Below are positions 34,850 to 43,117 of a stretch of DNA of 64,000 bases, piece by piece. Each line of letters begins with the position of its first letter. Position 1 is the first letter of the stretch. A program made the position numbers and the translations under genes. Source of the DNA: Streptomyces althioticus (GTDB taxonomy: Bacteria; Actinomycetota; Actinomycetes; Streptomycetales; Streptomycetaceae); contig BMSW01000002.1 in the NCBI GenBank assembly GCA_014649355.1, forward strand, positions 434,001 to 498,000, given 5' to 3'. The notes below the pieces were generated by a model. That model searched no databases, was not told the DNA's origin, and saw nothing but the letters and a program-made list of their open reading frames with translations.

Positions 34850-35695
34850 TCAGCGGAACAGGCCGGCGTGCCGCCGGGCCCAGTCGGCGAAGGCGCGGGG
34901 CTCACGGCCGAGGACGTCCTCGACGCCGAGGCCCGTGCGGAGTTCGTCCTCGGTCGGCTCGCCCAGGATGCCGAGCGTCGTGTCGACGACCTCCTCGGGC
35001 ATGAACCGCAGCATCTGCTCCCGGGCCTCGGCGCGGGGCAGGTCGACGAACCCCACCGGCTCGCCGAGCGCCGCGCCGATCGCGGCGGCCTGCTCGCGCG
35101 GGGTGACGAGGGCGGGGCCGGTCAGCTCGATCACCCGCCCGCCCGGCGCTCCGTCACGCAGGACGGCGGCGGCGACCTCGGCGATGTCCGCCGGGTCGAT
35201 CAGCGGCAGCCCTACGTCACCGAACGGCGCGGCGACCGTCCGCGCGGAACGCACCGCCCCCGCCCACGCCAGGGAGTTGGACTGGAACCCTCCCGGGCGC
35301 AGAATCGTCCAGTGCGCGTCCGACTCCCGTACGGCGTCCTCGACGGCGCGTGCGACGACACCGTGGGACGCGGAACCGGGCCGGGTGGCGACACCCTGCG
35401 AGGACAGCAGCACGATGCGGGTGACGCCGGCGGCCTTCGCCGTGGCGACGATCTCCTGCGGGTCGATCAGATGCGCGGAGGCGCCCCCGTTCTGCAGGAA
35501 CAGCGCGTCCGCGCCCTCGAACGCCTCGCGCAGACTGCCGGCGTCGGTCAGGTCGGCGCGCACCGGCCGTACGCCGTCCGGCACTTGGTCCGCCGTGATC
35601 CCCCTCGACGTCGCCGTCACCCGCGCGCCGTGTTCCGCGAGGGAACGCACCAGCTCCCGGCCGACGTTCCCCGTTGCCCCGGTCACCACAAACAT
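34850..35695 (-). CDS. NmrA-like NAD(P)-binding Rossmann oxidoreductase
   Basis: 281 residues from ATG 35695, with GGGGAG seven bases upstream; an in-frame TTG two codons earlier is less likely. The N-terminal motif VVTGATGNVGRELVRSL binds NAD(P), and LFLQNGG, VLLSSQGVATRPGSASH and WTILRPGGFQSNSLAW are typical of NmrA/azoreductase-like proteins of the atypical SDR class. It is divergent from an HxlR regulator with a 10-bp palindrome between, the standard arrangement for a quinone- or electrophile-responsive HxlR and its target. The 320 bases between this gene and the peptidase start (34530-34849) hold only the peptidase promoter region and a weak GAACGG/CCGTTC hairpin. Confidence 0.87.
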   Translation of the reverse strand: MFVVTGATGNVGRELVRSLAEHGARVTATSRGITADQVPDGVRPVRADLTDAGSLREAFEGADALFLQNGGASAHLIDPQEIVATAKAAGVTRIVLLSSQGVATRPGSASHGVVARAVEDAVRESDAHWTILRPGGFQSNSLAWAGAVRSARTVAAPFGDVGLPLIDPADIAEVAAAVLRDGAPGGRVIELTGPALVTPREQAAAIGAALGEPVGFVDLPRAEAREQMLRFMPEEVVDTTLGILGEPTEDELRTGLGVEDVLGREPRAFADWARRHAGLFR

Positions 35696-35749
35696 GAACA
35701 ACTCCCCTGTCGTCTCGGTGTGGTGGGGACGCTAACAGCCTGAATATAG

Positions 35750-35759
35750 TAGGTACCTA
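35750..35759. promoter_or_regulatory. HxlR-type operator TAGGTACCTA
   Basis: Perfect 10-bp palindrome in the A/T-rich divergent promoter, 31 bases from the HxlR start and 55 from the NmrA start. Confidence 0.6.
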
Positions 35760-35789
35760 GGAGATAGTGACTTCCCCGAAGGGGTGCGC

Positions 35790-36188
35790 ATGGCCGGAAC
35801 GAAGCAGGCGACGACCACGGTGAGCGGACCCGAATTCGCCTGCCCCGTCAGCCCGGTGGTGGACATCGTGTTCAGCCGCTGGACGACCCCGGTGCTGTGG
35901 GCGCTGCACACGTACGGGCGGCAGCGGTTCGTCGAGCTCGAGCGGCGCATCGGCACCATCACGCCGAAGGTGCTGACGCAGCGGCTGCGGCAGCTGGAGC
36001 GGGACGGTCTTGTGGTGCGCACGTACCACCCCGAGGTGCCGCCCCGGGTGGAGTACGAGATCAGCGAGCTGGGCCTCAGCCTGGCGCCGCTCTTCGCGCA
36101 CCTGACCGAGTGGGGTACGGCCAACCTGGGCCGGGTCGAGGAGGCACGGCGGGCGTACGACGCGGACCCGGCCCGTCCCCGTCCGTGA
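35790..36188 (+). CDS. HxlR-family transcriptional regulator
   Basis: 132 residues from ATG 35790 (GAAGGGG upstream). Winged helix of the HxlR type: FACPVSPVVDIVFSRWTTPVLWAL, FVELERRIGTITPKVLTQRLRQLERDGLVVRTYHPEVPPRVEYEISELG. The Cys in the opening FACP motif is the residue that senses oxidants or quinones in relatives such as HypR and YodB. It probably represses the divergent NmrA-like gene through the TAGGTACCTA site. Confidence 0.92.
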   Translation: MAGTKQATTTVSGPEFACPVSPVVDIVFSRWTTPVLWALHTYGRQRFVELERRIGTITPKVLTQRLRQLERDGLVVRTYHPEVPPRVEYEISELGLSLAPLFAHLTEWGTANLGRVEEARRAYDADPARPRP

Positions 36189-36214
36189 GGTGCCGCCGGG
36201 CGCCGGGGACGGGC
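36171..36214. terminator. Terminator overlapping the HxlR gene end
   Basis: Perfect 11-bp stem (36171-36181 with 36204-36214); the HxlR stop codon lies in the loop. It serves converging genes. Confidence 0.6.
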
Positions 36215-36225
36215 CTGGCGGGGCG

Positions 36226-36552
36226 TCAGGCCTGGCCGGTCTCGAAGCGGCTGATGCGGCCCTCGTCGTCGACGGTGAACGACCAGGTGGTGCGCATCTC
36301 GCCGTAGGTGTCGTTGCTGTAGCGGGCGATGAGGCGGTGGCCGCCGTCGGACTCGTTCTCGACCTCCATGTGACCGCGCGAGGAGAAGATCTCCCGGTCG
36401 GTCCAGTCGGCGAGGTCCCGTTCCGTGCCGTCGTCCGCCATGGTGGCGCCGGGCGCCAGCAGGGCCATGAAACCCTCCCGGTCGTGGCTGTTGACGGCCG
36501 TGACGAAGGCGCGGACGGCCGGGTCGCTGAGGCGGGTGATCTGAATGGTCAT
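36226..36552 (-). CDS. SnoaL/NTF2-like small protein
   Basis: 108 residues, single SnoaL-like cone fold: AVRAFVTAVNSHDREGFMALLAPGATMADDG, DWTDREIFSSRGHMEVENES, TYGEMRTTWSFTVDDEGRISRFETGQA. Such proteins act as small isomerases or cyclases, or bind ligands; the usual catalytic residues cannot be assigned. It is monocistronic, convergent with the HxlR gene and divergent from DoxX. Confidence 0.83.
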   Translation of the reverse strand: MTIQITRLSDPAVRAFVTAVNSHDREGFMALLAPGATMADDGTERDLADWTDREIFSSRGHMEVENESDGGHRLIARYSNDTYGEMRTTWSFTVDDEGRISRFETGQA

Positions 36553-36680
36553 GTCTGCCAGGGTCGTACCGGTGGTGAGGCCCCGCCACCCGCGTCACCC
36601 GTTCGGCGTCGGCGACGGGCCGGGCCCGTAGTGGCGGTGCGACGGTGGTCGGACCGGACCATCGTTCACGGGGAGACGAC

Positions 36681-37223
36681 GTGACCTGTTACGACCGGCG
36701 TGACCTGGGACTGCTGCTGCTCCGGCTGGGAACCGGCGGGGTGCTCGCGGCGCACGGCACGCAGAAGCTGTTCGGCTGGTTCGGCGGTGGCGGCATCGAG
36801 GGCACCGGCCAGTTCATGGACTCCATCGGGTACGCGCCCGGCAAGGTCAGCGCCGCGGCGGCGGGTGTCGCCGAGACCGGGGGCGGGCTGCTGCTGGCGC
36901 TCGGGCTCGCCACACCGGCGGCGGGTGCGGCCGCCGCCGGGGCGATGGCGGGCGCGTCGGCGGTGCACACGCCGAACGGGTTCTTCAACCAGGAGGGCGG
37001 GTTCGAGTACGCGGCGTCGCTGGGGCTGACGGCGGCGGGGCTGGCCGTCGCCGGGCCCGGACGGCTTTCCCTCGACCATCTGCTCGGGCATGCCGTCGAC
37101 CGGGGGTGGATGGTGCCGGCCGCCCTCGGCGTGACGGCGGCGGTGACCGCGATGGCGGTGGGGGCGCGGAGCCGGCGATTGCGGAAGGCGCGCGAGGGGG
37201 AGCAGGGGGCGCTTTTCGAGTAG
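36681..37223 (+). CDS. DoxX-family membrane protein
   Basis: 180 residues from GTG 36681 with GGGGAG upstream. Four hydrophobic helices and the family features LLLLRLGTGGVLAAHGTQKLFGWFGG and PNGFFNQEGGFEYAASLG. DoxX-like proteins sit in the membrane and are linked to quinone or thiosulfate oxidation and redox stress in some bacteria; the role here is unknown. The 92 bases after the stop contain copy 2 of the dispersed intergenic element. Confidence 0.88.
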   Translation: MTCYDRRDLGLLLLRLGTGGVLAAHGTQKLFGWFGGGGIEGTGQFMDSIGYAPGKVSAAAAGVAETGGGLLLALGLATPAAGAAAAGAMAGASAVHTPNGFFNQEGGFEYAASLGLTAAGLAVAGPGRLSLDHLLGHAVDRGWMVPAALGVTAAVTAMAVGARSRRLRKAREGEQGALFE

Positions 37224-37269
37224 GGCGGGTGACGGTTGGGGGACGGGTGCGGGCTGTACGGGGTTGATC

Positions 37270-37289
37270 GCGCAGTTCCCCGCGCCCCT
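37270..37289 (+). repeat. Dispersed Streptomyces intergenic element, copy 2
   Basis: Exact core GCGCAGTTCCCCGCGCCCCT, followed by GAGG and, after a short loop, CCCCTCA. It lies between the converging DoxX and DUF2267 genes, so a terminator role is plausible. Confidence 0.8.
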
Positions 37290-37315
37290 GAGGCTGTTGC
37301 CCCTCAAGGGCGTTG

Positions 37316-37708
37316 CTACTCCGCGAGTTCCGGTTTGCCGAACAACGTGGCGTAGCTGGACGGGAGTTGGCTCAGGATCTGGTTGAGTTCTCCGCCGCTC
37401 ACTGCCATCGCCACCGTGGTGAGGACGGCGCTGGCGTCCCACTGGGCCGTGCGGGGGCGGGCACCGGTGCCTTCGGCGACCCTGCGGTGGAACTCCTCGA
37501 TGCCGAAGCTCTCGGCCTGCTGCGGCTTCACCTCGCTCAGGAATTTCCCCAGGGGCCCGGGGAGCTGGGACGCGAGGTCGTCGACCTCGCCCGGGCTGAT
37601 CCGCTGGGCCAGCACACGGAGCACCGCCTCGGTGACCTTCTCGGCCTCTTCCTGGCTGTTGTACTCGCCCAGCTCACGTACGCGGGCGAGGAACTCGTGC
37701 CGCTGCAT
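37316..37708 (-). CDS. DUF2267 domain protein
   Basis: 130 residues, ATG 37708 with GGAGGTGACGAAGG upstream. The helical DUF2267 pattern is clear: FLARVRELGEYNSQEEAEKVTEAVLRVLAQRISPGEVDDLASQLPGPLGKFL and a shorter second repeat near the C-terminus. The function of the family is unknown; DUF2267 genes often accompany stress genes. Here it is 21 bases downstream of a Clp ATPase on the same strand, so the two should be co-expressed, and it could be an adaptor or protected client. Confidence 0.87.
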   Translation of the reverse strand: MQRHEFLARVRELGEYNSQEEAEKVTEAVLRVLAQRISPGEVDDLASQLPGPLGKFLSEVKPQQAESFGIEEFHRRVAEGTGARPRTAQWDASAVLTTVAMAVSGGELNQILSQLPSSYATLFGKPELAE

Positions 37709-37729
37709 CCTTCGTCACCTCCGGGGGCG

Positions 37730-40213
37730 TCACGACCCGTCGGTCATGGCGTCGATCGTGAGCTTGCCGTCGGCCGCGTCGACGCGGGCCCGGTCGCCAG
37801 GGCTCAGCGCGCCGGAGAGCAGGAGGTCGGCCAGACGGTCGTCGAGTTCGCGCTGGATGGTGCGGCGCAGCGGCCGCGCGCCGTACTCGGGCTGATGCCC
37901 GATGTCCGCCAGCAGGTCGGCCGCGGCGTCGGTGATGTCGAGGGTGATGTCCTGGGCGTGCAGCCGGCGGCGGGTGTGCTCGAGCAGCAGGTCGACGATC
38001 TGCCGCAACTCGGTACGTTCCAGTCCGCGGAAGACGATGATCTCGTCTATGCGGTTGAGGAACTCCGGGCGGAAGTGCTGCTGCAGCACCGGCATGACCG
38101 ACTCGCGCACCTTCGCGTAGTCGGCGACGCCGGCACCGAGGATGCGGTCGGCGCCGATGTTCGACGTCATGATGATCACGGTGTTCTTGAAGTCGACGGT
38201 GCGGCCCTGCGCGTCGGTGAGCCGGCCGTCGTCCAGGATCTGCAGCAGCGCGTTGAAGACGTCCGGGTGCGCCTTCTCTATCTCGTCGAAGAGCAGCACC
38301 GTGTACGGCTGGCGGCGCACCTTCTCGGTGAGCTGGCCGGCCTCCTCGTAGCCGACGTACCCGGGCGGGGCGCCGACCAGGCGGGAGACGGTGTGCTTCT
38401 CCTGGAACTCGCTCATGTCGAAGCGGACCATGCGGTCCTCGTCGCCGAAGAGCGCGGCGGCGAGCGCGCGGGCGAGTTCGGTCTTGCCGACGCCGGTGGG
38501 GCCGAGGAAGAGGAAGGAGCCCACCGGCCGGTTGGGGTCGCCCATGCCGGCCCGGGCCCGGCGCACCGCGCGGGCGACGGCGGTGACGGCCTCGTCCTGG
38601 CCGACGACCCGCTGGTGGAGGTGCTCCTCCAGCTGCATCAGCCGCTCGCGTTCCTCCTGCGTGAGCTGGGCGACCGGGATGCCGGTGGTGCGGGAGACGA
38701 CCTCGGCGATGTCCTGCGGGGTGACCTTGGGCTCGGTGCTGTCCCGGGTCTGGTCGCGTGCGCTCGCCAGCTCCTGCTCGGTCTCCTTGATGGTGTCGCG
38801 GAGGTTCTTGGCGCGGTCGTAGTCCTCCTCGGCGACCGCCTGGTCCTTCTCGCGTCGCAGCGCGGCGAGCTTGTCCTCCACTTCCTGGGTGTCGGCCGGG
38901 GTGCTCTTCGCCCGCAGCCGGACGCGCGCGGCGGCCTGGTCGATCAGGTCGATCGCCTTGTCGGGGAGGAACCGGGAGGTGATGTAGCGGTCGGACAGCT
39001 CGGCGGCGGCGACGAGGGACTCGTCGAGGATGCGGACCTGGTGGTGGGCCTCGTAGCGGTCGCGCAGACCGCGCAGGATCTCCACCGTGTCGTCCACGGT
39101 CGGCTCGCCGACCAGGATCGGGGCGAAGCGCCGTTCGAGGGCGGCGTCCTTCTCGATGTGCTTGCGGTACTCGTCGACCGTGGTGGCGCCGATGAGGTGC
39201 AGTTCGCCGCGGGCGAGCGCGGGCTTGAGCATGTTCCCGGCGTCCATGGCGCCCTCGCCGCCCCCGCCGGCGCCCACGACGGTGTGCAGCTCGTCCAGGA
39301 ACAGCACGAGCTCGTCGCCGTGCTCGCCGACCTCGTCCAGCAGCTTCTTCAGCCGTTCCTCGAACTCGCCGCGGTACTTCGTTCCCGCGACCATGCCCGC
39401 CAGGTCCAGCGAGACCAGCCGCTTGCCCTCCAGCGTGGCGGGCACGTCCCCGGCGGTGATGCGCTGGGCGATGCCCTCGACGATGGCGGTCTTGCCGACG
39501 CCGGGGTCGCCGATGAGGACGGGGTTGTTCTTGCTGCGCCGGGAGAGGACCTCGATGGTCTGCTCGACCTCCTCGTCCCGGCCGATCACCGGGTCGAGCT
39601 TGCCGGCCCGGGCCTGCTCGGTCAGGTCCCGGCCGAACTCGTCCAGCGTCGGGGTGCTGCTCGGCCTGCGCTGCTGCTCGCCCGACGCGCTCGGCGCTTG
39701 GATGTCCGCCGCCCGGCCGCCGGCCGCCTCGTACAGGGCGCGTCCCGCCGACGACTCCGGGTTGTCGGCGAGGGCCTGCACGATGTGCTCGGGGCCGATG
39801 TAGGAGGTGCCCAGCCGCCGCGAGAGCTGGTAGGCGTCCAGCAGCGCCCGCTTCGCGGACGGGGACAGCTCCTCCGGACCCGCCTGGGCCGAGTCGGCGG
39901 CCAGTGCGGGGCCGGTGCCGAGGCGCTCACGGAGCCGGTCCACGTCGACGCCGGCCTCGGTGAGCATGCGGAGGGTGGTGTCCACGTCGAGGGCGGCGGC
40001 CAGCAGGTGCCGTGAGTCCAGTTCCTCGGCCTTCTCCGCGGCGGCGATACCGCGGGCCCTGACGACGAGCTCACGGGCCCGTTCGGAAAGGAGGCTGCCG
40101 ACGTCCACCTGGCGTGGCCGCCGGGTGGAGACCGGGCTCTGCCCGAAGAAACGGGCGAAAAGGTCGTCGAAGCCCTCGAAGGGGGAAGGGCCGAAGCCGA
40201 AGCCGGAGGTCAT
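37730..40213 (-). CDS. Clp-family AAA+ unfoldase (ClpC/ClpB-like ATP-binding subunit)
   Basis: 827 residues from ATG 40213. N-terminal extension [24 protein letters not shown], then Clp_N repeats (about 38-180), AAA-1 with Walker A GDPGVGKT (about 237) and Walker B LFLDELHT, a short middle region with the UVR-like [17 protein letters not shown]-2 with GPTGVGKT (about 574) and [14 protein letters not shown], and the ClpB D2-small domain. The middle region is far shorter than the ClpB coiled coil, so it resembles ClpC; I do not see a clear ClpP-binding (VGF/LGF) loop. The Gly/Phe-rich N-terminus is typical of an actinobacterial stress-linked paralog beside DUF2267. Confidence 0.92.
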   Translation of the reverse strand: MTSGFGFGPSPFEGFDDLFARFFGQSPVSTRRPRQVDVGSLLSERARELVVRARGIAAAEKAEELDSRHLLAAALDVDTTLRMLTEAGVDVDRLRERLGTGPALAADSAQAGPEELSPSAKRALLDAYQLSRRLGTSYIGPEHIVQALADNPESSAGRALYEAAGGRAADIQAPSASGEQQRRPSSTPTLDEFGRDLTEQARAGKLDPVIGRDEEVEQTIEVLSRRSKNNPVLIGDPGVGKTAIVEGIAQRITAGDVPATLEGKRLVSLDLAGMVAGTKYRGEFEERLKKLLDEVGEHGDELVLFLDELHTVVGAGGGGEGAMDAGNMLKPALARGELHLIGATTVDEYRKHIEKDAALERRFAPILVGEPTVDDTVEILRGLRDRYEAHHQVRILDESLVAAAELSDRYITSRFLPDKAIDLIDQAAARVRLRAKSTPADTQEVEDKLAALRREKDQAVAEEDYDRAKNLRDTIKETEQELASARDQTRDSTEPKVTPQDIAEVVSRTTGIPVAQLTQEERERLMQLEEHLHQRVVGQDEAVTAVARAVRRARAGMGDPNRPVGSFLFLGPTGVGKTELARALAAALFGDEDRMVRFDMSEFQEKHTVSRLVGAPPGYVGYEEAGQLTEKVRRQPYTVLLFDEIEKAHPDVFNALLQILDDGRLTDAQGRTVDFKNTVIIMTSNIGADRILGAGVADYAKVRESVMPVLQQHFRPEFLNRIDEIIVFRGLERTELRQIVDLLLEHTRRRLHAQDITLDITDAAADLLADIGHQPEYGARPLRRTIQRELDDRLADLLLSGALSPGDRARVDAADGKLTIDAMTDGS

Positions 40214-40336
40214 GTGGTCCACCTCATTCGCTGCACACGCTGCGGTTGTGGCACAGGTGTCCCGTGTACCCAGGTCGGGGGGAGGCCTCACGGGGGTACG
40301 GCATCATTTCGAGGTGCGGGTGGTGTGTGGCCGGTC

Positions 40337-40356
40337 GCGCAGTTCCCCGCGCCCCT
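40337..40356 (+). repeat. Dispersed Streptomyces intergenic element, copy 3
   Basis: Exact core GCGCAGTTCCCCGCGCCCCT followed by GAGGGG, in the 166-base gap between the response regulator stop and the Clp ATPase start. Nothing else is evident in that gap. Confidence 0.8.
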
Positions 40357-40379
40357 GAGGGGGTGGGTGTGACGCGTCT

Positions 40380-41027
40380 CTAGGCGTTTTCCAGGAAGTG
40401 GAGGACTGCTGCCACTCGGCGGTCCGTGCGGTCCGTGGGGGGTAGGTCGAGCTTGGCGAAGATGTTGCGGATGTGCTTGTGCACGGCGCCGTCGCTGACC
40501 ACGAGGCGTTCCGCGATGGCCCCGTTGCCCAGGCCCTCCGCCATCAGCGCGAGCACGTCCCGCTCGCGGGGGCTGAGCCGCTCCAGGCGGGTGTCCGGCC
40601 TGCTGCGGGTGAGCAGTTGGGCGACGACCTCCGGGTCGATGGCGGTGCCGCCGTCCGCCACCCGGTGCAGCGCCTCCAGGAACTCCTCGACCCGCCCCAC
40701 CCGCTCCTTCAGCAGATAACCGAGCCGGGCACTGCCCTGCGCGAGCAGATCGGTGGCGAAGGCCTGCTCGACGTACGCGGACAGAACGAGCACCGCGAGG
40801 CCGGGCAGGCGCCGCCGCGCCTCCACGGCGGCGGTGATGCCCTCGTCGGTGTGCGTGGGCGGCATCCGTACGTCGACGATGGCGACGTCCGGACGTTCCG
40901 CGTCGACGGCGTCGAGGAACGCGGCGGGGTCCTCCGCCGTCGCCACCACGTCCAGGGACTCGGCGCGCAGCAGCAGCGCCAGCCCCTCGCGCAGCAGGGC
41001 GTCGTCCTCGGCGATCACGATCCGCAT
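40380..41027 (-). CDS. LuxR/NarL-family response regulator
   Basis: 215 residues from ATG 41027. Receiver domain with acidic EDD (7-9), phospho-Asp52 in IVDVRMPP and Lys in YLLKERVG; LuxR helix-turn-helix LSPRERDVLALMAEGLGNGAIAERLVVSDGAVHKHIRNIFAKL. The receiver is of the type with MPPTHTDEGI, common in ABC-transporter-linked systems of Streptomyces. Its first 13 bases overlap the end of the kinase gene. It probably controls the MacB-like transporter encoded upstream. Confidence 0.93.
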   Translation of the reverse strand: MRIVIAEDDALLREGLALLLRAESLDVVATAEDPAAFLDAVDAERPDVAIVDVRMPPTHTDEGITAAVEARRRLPGLAVLVLSAYVEQAFATDLLAQGSARLGYLLKERVGRVEEFLEALHRVADGGTAIDPEVVAQLLTRSRPDTRLERLSPRERDVLALMAEGLGNGAIAERLVVSDGAVHKHIRNIFAKLDLPPTDRTDRRVAAVLHFLENA

Positions 41028-42274
41028 GGCAGGGTCACCTTCAGGGTGGTGGGGCCGCCGGCAGGGCTGGCCAGCTCCAGTGTTCCGTCGTGGGCCTCGA
41101 CGCGGCGGCGGATGCCGGTGAGGCCGGTGCCGCCGTGCTCGTCGGCGCCGCCGTGGCCGTCGTCGCGGACCTCCACGTGCAGCAGCCCGCCGGCCGCGCG
41201 GACGGCGACCCGCGCCTCGCTCGCGCCGCTGTGCCGGGCGATGTTGGTGAGGGCCTCGGCGACCGCGAAGTACGCCGTCGCCTCGACCGCCGCCGGGCAC
41301 CGCCCGGGCATGTCGGCGTCGACCCGGCACGGCACCGGGCAGCCGGCCGCGAGCGCGGTGAGGGCGTCGGGCAGGCTGCGGTCGGCGAGGACCGGCGGGA
41401 GGATGCTGCGGACGACCGCCCTCAGTTCGGTGAGCGCCTGCTCGGCGGCGTCCTGGGCGCGGTCCAGGACGGCCGCGGCCTCCTCGGGGTCACGGGCGAG
41501 GGCGCGCCGGGCGGCTCCGAGCAGCATGGTGACGGCGACGATGCGGTTCTGCGTGCCGTCGTGCAACGCCCGCTCCACACGGCGGAGTTCGGTGACGTGG
41601 GCGTCCAGGGCGGCGGCGCGGGTGGCCGTCAGCTCGGCGACCCGCAGGACGAGGTCGGTGCCGGGGTCGGGGCTGAGCAGACGGCGTCCGGGCCAGGCCT
41701 GCAGCCGGGCGAGGGCGGGCGCACACAGCACGACGACGCCGACGAGGGCCATGCCGACGCCGCTCACCGCCATGGCCCCGGGCCAGTCGTGCACGGTCCA
41801 CCAGCCCACCGCGGAGGCGGACTCGCTCTCCGGCAGGGCGCGCCAGTACAGCGGGAAGGTGACGTCGTGGGCGGCGCTCAGCGGCAGCGTCGCCCCGACC
41901 AGCCCGAGGAACAGGCCGAGGAGCGCGTGGGTGACCACCCAGCGGACCTCGCGGCGGACGGCGCGGTCGCCGAGCATCGCCCGCAGCCCGTCCGGGGGCG
42001 GCGCGGGACCGACGATCTCCGGGCCCCAGCGGGAGAGCCTGCCGCGCTCGCGGTCGGCGACCGCGCGCACCGCGTGCAGGGCGGACGGCAGCAGCCGGAG
42101 GCCCACGCCGACGAAGCAGGCCGCCGCGGTGAGGGCCAGCCACAGCGTGGTGAGCAGGGCGAGCAGGGCGGTGCCCAGTCCCCCGACCAGATGCTCCAAC
42201 GCGTCCAGCGCGTTCCGGGCACGAACGGCCACGCCCAGGCGCACACCCGCCGGGCGGTCATGGCTCACCACCAT
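41015..42274 (-). CDS. Two-component sensor histidine kinase, HisKA_3 family
   Basis: 419 residues from ATG 42274, chosen because GGGGAGG lies five bases upstream. The N-terminal region has two pairs of membrane helices (about 32-62 and 112-190) around a cytosolic or external segment of charged residues, matching the putative-sensor domain of Streptomyces kinases. HisKA_3 segment LRRVERALHDGTQNRI with phospho-His238, then HATPase_c (YFAVAEALTNIARHSGA, GTGLTGIRRRVEAHDG). The same frame stays open upstream through a low-complexity region to a GTG at 43117; see that entry. It overlaps the response regulator gene by 13 bases. Confidence 0.9.
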   Translation of the reverse strand: MVVSHDRPAGVRLGVAVRARNALDALEHLVGGLGTALLALLTTLWLALTAAACFVGVGLRLLPSALHAVRAVADRERGRLSRWGPEIVGPAPPPDGLRAMLGDRAVRREVRWVVTHALLGLFLGLVGATLPLSAAHDVTFPLYWRALPESESASAVGWWTVHDWPGAMAVSGVGMALVGVVVLCAPALARLQAWPGRRLLSPDPGTDLVLRVAELTATRAAALDAHVTELRRVERALHDGTQNRIVAVTMLLGAARRALARDPEEAAAVLDRAQDAAEQALTELRAVVRSILPPVLADRSLPDALTALAAGCPVPCRVDADMPGRCPAAVEATAYFAVAEALTNIARHSGASEARVAVRAAGGLLHVEVRDDGHGGADEHGGTGLTGIRRRVEAHDGTLELASPAGGPTTLKVTLPCGS

Positions 42275-43117
42275 CCGCACCTCCCCGCCACGGAGGATAG
42301 AACGCGGAGCCGGCGACCGGCTCGGCCGCCCGCTGTACGGGACACCGGGGGCGGGGGTGGAGGCGGCGGGCCGGGTGCGGGCACGGGAGCGGGCGGGCAC
42401 GGGCGCGCCCACGCCGGCGGGCGTCCGGGAGCCGGCGGTCGCCGGAGACCCGGCCGGCCCGCCGGCTCCTGCGGACGTACGAGAGGCGGCCGACGCGCCG
42501 AAGCCGGTCGACGCGCCGTGGCCGGTCGACCCGCCCGAACGGGCCCGCCACCCGGAACCGGCAGAGGCGCGAGACCTGACCGGCGCGCCGTGGCCGTCCG
42601 GCACGCGCGACGCGGCGGGCGAGCCGAGACCGACCGGCGAGCCGGAAGCACCCGGGACACCGGACGTGCCGGCGCCGACGCTCACCCCGGGATGCGCCGG
42701 CGGGCCGCCGACGGGCACGCGGGGACGGGCGGCCGGGTCAGAGGCAGCCACCCCGGAAGCGCCCTGGACGCCGGACGTGCCAGAGCCAACGCTCAACCCC
42801 GGATGCGCCAGCCTGCCGCCGACGGACACCCAGGCACGGGCGGCCGGGGCAGACGCAGCCAAGCCGGAGGCACGCGGGCCGCCGGAGCCGTCCGTTACTT
42901 CAGGCCCCCGGCGTGCCGGTGACGGCCGACGCGAGACGCGAGAGGCACCCTGGCGCCGGCAGACGCTCCAGAACTGGTGGGAGCCCACCGGAGTCAGCCG
43001 GCTTGCCGGGACCCGCAGCCACGCCGACGTCCACAGGCGCGCCCGGACCAGCAGCCACGTCGGACCCGACCGGCGTCCCCGGACCGGCAAGCGCGGCGGA
43101 GGCTCCAGCCCTTTCAC
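42275..43117 (-). repeat. Low-complexity region with 111-bp tandem repeat between permease and kinase genes
   Basis: 840 bases with no recognisable gene. It holds two full tandem copies of a 111-bp unit (42660-42770 and 42771-42881) plus partial copies on both flanks. On the minus strand the kinase frame stays open throughout (281 codons rich in Gly, Ser, Ala, Arg and Pro), and its first possible codon, GTG 43117, overlaps the permease stop as GTGA. Comparing the two repeat copies in that frame I count more third-position than second-position changes, weakly favouring coding. The plus strand is also open, with Pro/Ala/Glu-rich content in the same codon register. I cannot decide whether it is translated. 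Confidence 0.6.
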
